Below, in pieces: positions 13,389 through 18,436 of a DNA stretch of 18,436 nucleotides (the stretch's first letter is position 1; each line of letters begins with the position of its first letter). The position numbers and the translations under genes were made by a program. The DNA comes from Bifidobacterium breve. Lineage in GTDB: Bacteria; Actinomycetota; Actinomycetes; Nanopelagicales; Nanopelagicaceae. A model generated the notes under the pieces. It was not told the DNA's origin. It saw nothing but the letters and a program-made list of their open reading frames with translations, and did no database searches. Location of the stretch: the NCBI GenBank assembly GCA_945869505.1, contig CAMBOZ010000020.1:1-18436 (forward strand), read 5' to 3'.

Positions 13389-13890
13389 TACAAAAGAACG
13401 CCCAATAATTGCTATTGATGGTCCAGCTGGCGCCGGTAAGACAACTTTGGCGCACGAAATATTTCTGGCAATTTCACCAAAGATGTCAGTCAACGTTATA
13501 CATATGGACGACTTATATGACGGATGGGATAACGCGCTGGGTGAAGATCTAACAAAGGTTCTGACTCATATAACTGATCAGCATAAGCAAAAGAAGTCAG
13601 CGAAAATTAGTAAATACAATTGGGCCACATCTTCTTTTGAAGATAGCGAAGAGTTGCCTCCTGCTGACTTATTGATTCTGGAAGGAGTTGGCAGTGGCGA
13701 TATGGCTATTCAAGATGATTTAGCCGCCCTAATTTGGATAGATATCGACCCTGAAATTGGCGTAAAACGAGTTATTGAACGAGACGGTGCAAAAGTAGTC
13801 GATGAGATGCGCAAGTGGCTTGGAACACAAGAAGAATATTTCTCTCAACACTCAACGCGCGAAAAGGCAGATTTCATACTAACTACATAA
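13354..13890 (+). CDS. P-loop kinase (uridine kinase-like), candidate vitamin kinase
   Basis: This 178-residue soluble P-loop NTPase has Walker A GPAGAGKT (23-30), HMDDLYDGWD (50-59) at the position of the substrate-binding DxxY region of uridine/pantothenate kinase-like enzymes, LILEGVGSG (107-115) as the Walker B-like strand, and a C-terminal lid region rich in Arg/Lys with RWLG-like KWLGTQEEYF. It is smaller than typical uridine kinase. Similar actinobacterial proteins are usually annotated only as ATP-binding or (d)CMP/uridine kinase-like. ATG 13354 lies inside pnuT, so the two are translationally linked and both follow the TPP riboswitch. A thiamine-phosphorylating role is therefore attractive but rests on context alone. 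Upstream in-frame starts (GTG 13345, ATG 13249) lack family residues. Confidence 0.75.
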   Translation: MELIEALLDLCSTKERPIIAIDGPAGAGKTTLAHEIFLAISPKMSVNVIHMDDLYDGWDNALGEDLTKVLTHITDQHKQKKSAKISKYNWATSSFEDSEELPPADLLILEGVGSGDMAIQDDLAALIWIDIDPEIGVKRVIERDGAKVVDEMRKWLGTQEEYFSQHSTREKADFILTT

Positions 13891-13893
13891 AAT
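13888..13893 (+). promoter_or_regulatory. Putative leaderless promoter -10 of the PASTA kinase gene
   Basis: TAAAAT at 13888-13893 is a near-consensus actinobacterial -10, 7 nt before ATG 13901, with no SD between. Its first three bases are the stop codon of the preceding kinase gene. It suggests that the PASTA kinase unit is transcribed independently of the riboswitch-controlled genes. Confidence 0.5.
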
Positions 13894-13900
13894 TGTAGAT

Positions 13901-15835
13901 ATGTCTGACCTTACTGGCGAGCTAATTGATGGGCGCTATCAACTCATCCGCCAGATGGCAGCAGGTGGCATGGCCACAATTTATGAAGCGATAGATACGC
14001 GTTTAGATCGCAGAGTCGCAGTCAAAATTATGCATCCGCATTTGGCACAAGATGAACAATTTGTAGAACGCTTTATTCGCGAGGCAAAGGCTTCTGCCGC
14101 CTTATCTCATCCAAATATTGTCTCGGTGCAAGATCAGGGTTGGAATCAGAACGGAAGCCCTGCAGTCTTCTTAGTGATGGAATTGGTCGAAGGACATACC
14201 CTGCGCGAATATTTAAATGAGCAAGGTGCGCTTACCGTTGCCGCTGGAATTAAATTTTTGCTGCCGGTCTTAAGCGCTTTAGCGGCTGCACACAAATTAG
14301 GAATCGTGCATCGCGATATAAAACCTGACAATATTCTTATCTCTAAAGAAGGAAGAATCAAGATCGCTGATTTTGGTTTGGCTAAGGGTCCACTTCTTGG
14401 AACCACGATGACGGCCGAGTCGAGCATTGTTTTAGGTAGCGTTTCCTATCTCTCCCCCGAACAAGTCCAGCGTGGTGTTGCCGATGCGCGAAGCGATGTT
14501 TATTCGGCCGGCATAACCGCCTTTGAAATCTTTACTGGTGAAAAACCTTTTGCGGGCGATGAGCCAATTCAAATTGCTTATATGCATGTCAATGAGCGCG
14601 TTCCTCTTATGAGCACCAAGCGCAGTGGAATTCCAACTGAGTTAGATCAGCTGATATATCGCGCAACCAACTCTGATCCGGATGCTCGTCCTGTCGATGG
14701 TGCGGAATTCCACCAAGCGCTCACTGCGATTTCTCAAGCACTTGATCCAAATCAGAAACAATTGAGTTTGGAATTGGATATACCGATTGCTCCGATGCGC
14801 CCGGCATCGAAGAAACCATCTCGCCGAGAACGGGCGCGTATCGAAAAGGAAAAAACTGTGGCTATAAAGAAGGCTGAAGATACCGGCGAAAATAATAAGT
14901 CAGGTGGCAAAGAGACGACTGCGCAACTGCGTAAGAAGAAAAAGGTAAGCAAACGTGTTCGACGTAATCGATACATCGCTGCGGCGCTAGCGATCGCCCT
15001 CGGTATTGGTGGTTGGTATGCCCTTGTAGGTCCGGGTTCTAAAGTTGTGGTTCCTTCGATTGCTGGCGCCACCGAAAAGCAGGCGAATAAAGTGCTGAGT
15101 CCACTTGGAATCACTTTGCTTATCTCTGAAAAGCGATTTGATGAAGAGATCCAAAGTGGGCGGATTATCGAATCTGATCCTGCGGGTGGTGGCAAAGTTG
15201 ATGCCGGAGGCGAGGTAAAGGCGATTATTTCGAAAGGACCAGAGCGTTATGAGATTCCATCTCTGGTTGGTTTAACACCTGAAGCCGCGGTTAACTTGCT
15301 GGCAAAGTTCCCGGTAAAAGTTGGCGAACTTAAAGAAGAGTTCAACGAGAAAACTCCCAAAGGATTTGTGATCTCAACTTCACCGGCTGCAGGTGAAAAA
15401 GTTAAGCGAGATTCGACCGTAGATTTACTAATCAGCAAAGGTGTAGAAACTGTTGAAGTTGCTTCATATGTTGGTAAGTCAGCTGATCAAGCCTTAAACG
15501 AATTAACTGAAGCTGGATTTGATGTTGATACCGTTGACCAATTTAGCGAAAGCGTCTTGGCCGGAACTGTAGTTTCTCAAGTTCCTTCTGGCGGAGCTTC
15601 ATTGGAAAAGGGCGCAAAGATTTCTTTGACAATTTCAAAGGGTTCCGAATTTGTCTTTATTCCTAATGTCTTCTCGCTAACTGAAACAAAGGCACGTGAG
15701 GCGCTAAACGATCTCGAACTTAAAGTTGTGGTCAAAAAGATTGGCGCTAAGAAGGTTAAGGCGGTAACAAATATCTCGCCTAAAGTCGGCGCAAAGGTCA
15801 AACGAGGCAGCACGGTGACTATCACTGTAGGGTAA
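13901..15835 (+). CDS. pknL: PASTA-domain Ser/Thr protein kinase (PknL/PknB type)
   Basis: This 644-residue transmembrane kinase has a catalytic domain at about 12-280: glycine loop MAAGGMATIYEA (19-30), Lys42 in VAVKIM, catalytic HRDIKPDN (137-144), DFG (157-159), a TAESS activation segment (171-175) and SPEQV. A charged juxtamembrane linker (about 300-357) leads to one helix (358-377). Four extracellular PASTA repeats follow, about 381-446, 449-514, 516-581 and 584-644, which bind muropeptides or lipid II in relatives. The role is probably sensing cell-wall state and phosphorylating growth and division proteins. The neighbourhood (metF, prenyl synthase) matches pknL of mycobacteria and corynebacteria rather than pknB, which lies with pbpA, rodA and pstP; none of those is here. 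The PknL label rests on synteny from memory. Confidence 0.88.
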   Translation: MSDLTGELIDGRYQLIRQMAAGGMATIYEAIDTRLDRRVAVKIMHPHLAQDEQFVERFIREAKASAALSHPNIVSVQDQGWNQNGSPAVFLVMELVEGHTLREYLNEQGALTVAAGIKFLLPVLSALAAAHKLGIVHRDIKPDNILISKEGRIKIADFGLAKGPLLGTTMTAESSIVLGSVSYLSPEQVQRGVADARSDVYSAGITAFEIFTGEKPFAGDEPIQIAYMHVNERVPLMSTKRSGIPTELDQLIYRATNSDPDARPVDGAEFHQALTAISQALDPNQKQLSLELDIPIAPMRPASKKPSRRERARIEKEKTVAIKKAEDTGENNKSGGKETTAQLRKKKKVSKRVRRNRYIAAALAIALGIGGWYALVGPGSKVVVPSIAGATEKQANKVLSPLGITLLISEKRFDEEIQSGRIIESDPAGGGKVDAGGEVKAIISKGPERYEIPSLVGLTPEAAVNLLAKFPVKVGELKEEFNEKTPKGFVISTSPAAGEKVKRDSTVDLLISKGVETVEVASYVGKSADQALNELTEAGFDVDTVDQFSESVLAGTVVSQVPSGGASLEKGAKISLTISKGSEFVFIPNVFSLTETKAREALNDLELKVVVKKIGAKKVKAVTNISPKVGAKVKRGSTVTITVG

Positions 15836-15839
15836 GCAA

Positions 15840-16697
15840 ATGCCTAAAACCTCACCGCGCATTGGCGCTCATACTCCAACCAGTGGTGGGATGGCCAAAC
15901 GAGCGATTGCCTACGCCGAGACAATCGGTGCAGAAGCAATTCAGGTATTTACTTCTAATCCACGTGGTTGGGCAATGCCTGAAACAAATCACGAGGCAGA
16001 TGCGCTCTTTCGTGAGAAAGCTGCGGCGTTAGATATCGAAACCTATGTGCACGCTCCATTCCTAATCAATTTGGGTTCTCCCACAGAAGGCACCTATAAA
16101 AACTCTTTGGCATCCACCGAATTCTCGCTAAAGCGCGGAAAAGAGATTGGCGCGCTCGGCGTTGTGGTGCATACCGGTTCGGCAGTTAATGAAGATTTTA
16201 TTGATAAAGCCTGGAAGCAGATTCATAAAGGGATGATGCCGATCCTCAACGCGCTAACCGATGATGCTCCAATGTTGCTTCTTGAACCAACTGCTGGGCA
16301 AGGACAGTCACTAGTTAAGCGCTTAGAAGATTTAGAGAATTACCTTAAGGCTTTGGAGTATCACCCAAAAGTTGGTATCTGCTTGGACACTTGCCACGTA
16401 TTTGCCGCAGGCCATGACATAGCCAAAAAAGGTGGAATGAAAGAGACTTTAGATCTTCTAGTTGAAGTCGCTGGCGCAGAACGTATTCAACTGATCCACG
16501 CCAACGATTCAATGGATGTTTGTGGCGCTCTGAAGGATCGTCATCAAAACATCGGTGATGGTTTTATCGGAGTTGATCCCTTTAAAGAATTACTAAAACA
16601 CCCAGCGGTTAAGAACGCTCCGCTTATTTTGGAGACACCGGGAATGGAACCTGAACACGGCAAAGAGGTTGCACTCTTAAAAGGTCTACGTGGATGA
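15840..16697 (+). CDS. nfo: Endonuclease IV (AP endonuclease)
   Basis: This 285-residue TIM-barrel DNA repair enzyme cuts 5' of abasic sites and removes 3'-blocking groups. All nine metal ligands expected from E. coli Nfo are found in order: His71, His111, Glu149 (LLLEPTAG), Asp183 and His186 (CLDTCHVFAAGHD), His220 (IHANDS), Asp233 and His235 (KDRHQNIGDG), and Glu265 (LILETPG). Length is typical. ATG 15840 is 4 nt after the kinase stop. The C-terminal TGA overlaps the start of the EamA gene (ATGA). It is therefore probably co-transcribed with both. Confidence 0.95.
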   Translation: MPKTSPRIGAHTPTSGGMAKRAIAYAETIGAEAIQVFTSNPRGWAMPETNHEADALFREKAAALDIETYVHAPFLINLGSPTEGTYKNSLASTEFSLKRGKEIGALGVVVHTGSAVNEDFIDKAWKQIHKGMMPILNALTDDAPMLLLEPTAGQGQSLVKRLEDLENYLKALEYHPKVGICLDTCHVFAAGHDIAKKGGMKETLDLLVEVAGAERIQLIHANDSMDVCGALKDRHQNIGDGFIGVDPFKELLKHPAVKNAPLILETPGMEPEHGKEVALLKGLRG

Positions 16698-17554
16698 ACG
16701 CTCGCCATCAACTGCAATTAAGACTTGCCCCCTGGGCCTTGCTCGCTGTTGCTGCAGCTTGGGGTGCGGCATTTGTGGTTATGAAGCCAGCGATCGAGCG
16801 CCAATCAGTAAATAGTTTTCTAGCCACTCGATTTGTTGTGGCTGTTGTTGTAATGATTTTGCTGCGCCCGAGCGTTCTGCGAAAGATCAATAAAGAAATG
16901 CTTTTGAAAGGTTCGCTAGCAGGCCTATTTCTTGGTACTGGTTACATTTTTCAAACTTTGGGACTAGCGCGCACCGGCGCTGCTATAACCGGATTTGTTA
17001 CCGGCCTTTACGTCGTGCTCACTCCCCTAATCGCTGCGCTCTTTCTTAAAGAAAGAATCAAAGCTTTTACTTGGTTCTGCGTCGTTCTCGCCACAATCGG
17101 CCTAGCCCTTCTCTCATTACGTGGTTGGTCAGTTGGAATTGGAGAAGCTCTAGTTTTTGTAAGCGCAATTGCCTTCGCCGCCCACATTGTCACTTTGAGC
17201 AAGTGGAGTTTGGGATTCGATGCCTATGCACTCACGATTGTGCAGTTATCGATCTGTGCACTTTTAACCGGTGTAATCTCAATCGATCAAGGATATGAAA
17301 AACCTACAGATTCTGGAGTTTGGGGCGTTGTTATATTCACTGCAGTTATCGCCACTGCCGTCGCCTTTATTGTCCAAACTTGGTCACAAGCACATATGAG
17401 TTCAACTAAGGTCGCCGTTATTTTGACAATGGAGGTTGTCTTTGCTGCTCTATTTGCAGTCGCCTTCGGCGGAGAGTCATTGACTCTGCAAGTTTCAATA
17501 GGTGGCGCAATGGTCTTACTCGCAATGTATTTGATCGTAACGAAAGAAGCGTGA
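16694..17554 (+). CDS. EamA-family (DMT) transporter
   Basis: This 286-residue inner-membrane protein has ten hydrophobic helices arranged as two EamA repeats. The first begins LAVAAAWGAAFVVMKPAIE with the family's Trp-Gly and following basic loop, and contains GLARTGAAITGFVTGLYVVLTPLIAALFLKE. The second ends AHMSSTKVAVILTMEVVFAALFAVAFGGESLT, the conserved last-helix pair. Such proteins export amino acids or other small metabolites; the substrate is not readable. The start overlaps the nfo stop by 4 nt, and the next gene begins 12 nt after its stop. The adjacent threonine aldolase hints at amino-acid traffic but does not prove it. Confidence 0.9.
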   Translation: MNARHQLQLRLAPWALLAVAAAWGAAFVVMKPAIERQSVNSFLATRFVVAVVVMILLRPSVLRKINKEMLLKGSLAGLFLGTGYIFQTLGLARTGAAITGFVTGLYVVLTPLIAALFLKERIKAFTWFCVVLATIGLALLSLRGWSVGIGEALVFVSAIAFAAHIVTLSKWSLGFDAYALTIVQLSICALLTGVISIDQGYEKPTDSGVWGVVIFTAVIATAVAFIVQTWSQAHMSSTKVAVILTMEVVFAALFAVAFGGESLTLQVSIGGAMVLLAMYLIVTKEA

Positions 17555-17566
17555 GAGGCTAAGTAG

Positions 17567-18436
17567 ATGCAGACGCCTATCGATTTACGTTCTGACACGG
17601 TCACTCGTCCATCACAAGCGATGCGCGAAGCGATGGCGCAATCACCGGTCGGTGATGATGTCTACGGCGATGATCCAACTGTTAATTCACTTGAAGAACG
17701 CGTTGCCACAATGTTTGGCAAAGAAGCCGGAGTCTTTACACCTACCGGTTCACTTGCCAATCAATTGGCGATTCGCATGTTGGTCGCACCTGGTGAAGAG
17801 CTGCTGGCTGAATCTAATTCGCATATCGTTCGCGCTGAACTCGGAGCGGCTGCAGTATTTAGCGGCATAACAACTCGCACTTGGCCAGCTAAGAACGGTT
17901 TACTAATCGCTAAAGATGCCCTTGATTTAGCGCGTCCGAATTCAGGACCATATCTGGTATCTACCACTGCGATCGCGGTTGAAAATACCCATAACTTCGG
18001 TGGCGGAACAGTTCAACCGCTTGAGGAAATTAAGGCGCTACGAAAAGGCGCTGATGAATTAGGCCTGGCTCTTCATTTAGATGGAGCGCGAATTTGGAAT
18101 GCGCACGTGGCAAGTGGCGTCGCGCTAAATGAATATGGCAAGTACTTCGACACCATTAGCGTCTGTCTCTCTAAAGGTTTGGGTGCTCCAATTGGATCAA
18201 TAATGCTGAGTGATAAAGAACGAGTGGCAAAGGCGCGGGTATGGCGTAAACGCTACGGTGCCGGAATGCGACAAGTTGGTTTGTTGGCAGGTGCCGCACA
18301 CTACGCGCTAGATAACAACATCGCTCGATTAGCAGAAGATCATCGTCGTGCTAAAGAAATTGCAATCGCTGTATCTGCGATCAATTCCTCACTTATTGAT
18401 CCAAATTCTGTTGAGACAAATATCGTTGGTCTTGAT
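17567..18436 (+). CDS. ltaE: Low-specificity L-threonine aldolase (3' end outside window)
   Basis: The frame is open from ATG 17567 to the right edge: 290 residues of a family usually near 340. This PLP enzyme cleaves threonine or allo-threonine to glycine and acetaldehyde. It shows DLRSDTVTRPS near the N-terminus, VGDDVYGDDPTVN, TGSLANQLA, NTHNFGGGTV, Asp172 in HLDGARIWNA (pyridine nitrogen partner) and Lys203 in CLSKGLGAPIGS (Schiff base). An SD, AGAGG at 17553-17557, lies 9 nt upstream. It closes the nfo-EamA group in the visible region. It can also act on other beta-hydroxy amino acids, so specificity is not settled. Confidence 0.93.
   Translation, partial: MQTPIDLRSDTVTRPSQAMREAMAQSPVGDDVYGDDPTVNSLEERVATMFGKEAGVFTPTGSLANQLAIRMLVAPGEELLAESNSHIVRAELGAAAVFSGITTRTWPAKNGLLIAKDALDLARPNSGPYLVSTTAIAVENTHNFGGGTVQPLEEIKALRKGADELGLALHLDGARIWNAHVASGVALNEYGKYFDTISVCLSKGLGAPIGSIMLSDKERVAKARVWRKRYGAGMRQVGLLAGAAHYALDNNIARLAEDHRRAKEIAIAVSAINSSLIDPNSVETNIVGLD

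Noticed and set aside
14752..15195. 147-residue open frame on the minus strand inside the PASTA kinase gene
   Set aside because: It lies wholly antisense to a well-supported kinase gene, is low-complexity in composition, and has no recognisable domain or start signal.
1..18436. CRISPR array, insertion sequence, prophage, tRNA or rRNA
   Set aside because: No repeated spacer pattern, transposase-like frame, terminal repeat pair or tRNA cloverleaf was noticed on reading both strands; small unstructured RNAs cannot be excluded.

Overview
The window is gene-dense bacterial chromosome with a moderate, fairly even GC content. Genes are packed tightly: ATGA start/stop overlaps, near-zero gaps, and no gene-free stretch longer than about 100 bp. 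Several features suggest a small-genome, low-GC actinobacterium such as the freshwater acI / Nanopelagicales type. These are the PASTA kinase, the divergent metF / prenyl synthase pair near a PknL-like kinase (the same neighbourhood as Mycobacterium tuberculosis Rv2172c-Rv2173...Rv2176, recalled from memory), the YbaK variant, and putative leaderless promoters of TANNNT type. No rRNA, tRNA, CRISPR array, insertion sequence or phage gene was seen.

Layout. (1) 1-1162 minus: an MFS transporter running off the left edge, divergent from a YbaK/EbsC deacylase gene (1185-1673). (2) 1670-2747 minus: a two-gene arsenic module, an ArsC-type arsenate reductase downstream of an NPV-type aquaporin. (3) 2813-7721 plus: an alpha/beta hydrolase, then carotenoid end-group genes: a CrtA-like monooxygenase, a CruF-like hydratase (DUF422), a CruG-like glycosyltransferase and a CrtD-like desaturase. 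(4) 7671-9181 minus: metF followed by a CDP-alcohol phosphatidyltransferase, whose 3' end overlaps crtD antisense by 51 bp. (5) 9204-12680 plus: the core carotenoid operon crtE-crtI-crtB. (6) 12690-13890: a TPP riboswitch, a PnuC-family transporter (so probably the thiamine transporter PnuT) and an overlapping P-loop kinase. (7) 13901-18436 plus: a PASTA Ser/Thr kinase, endonuclease IV, an EamA exporter and a threonine aldolase cut by the right edge.

How it works together. CrtE makes geranylgeranyl diphosphate, CrtB condenses two to phytoene, and CrtI desaturates it to a lycopene-type chain. The second cluster can hydrate C-1,2 (CruF), desaturate C-3,4 (CrtD), oxidise C-2 (CrtA-like) and glycosylate (CruG). 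No cyclase or ring-modifying gene lies in the window, so the genes seen here point to an acyclic or half-acyclic oxygenated carotenoid glycoside.

The most striking non-coding signal is a pair of divergent gene junctions (MFS/ybaK and metF/crtE) with the same 22-bp architecture. In each, two opposed -10-like hexamers share one TA dinucleotide, and each hexamer sits exactly 6 nt from its start codon. They read as compact bidirectional leaderless promoters.
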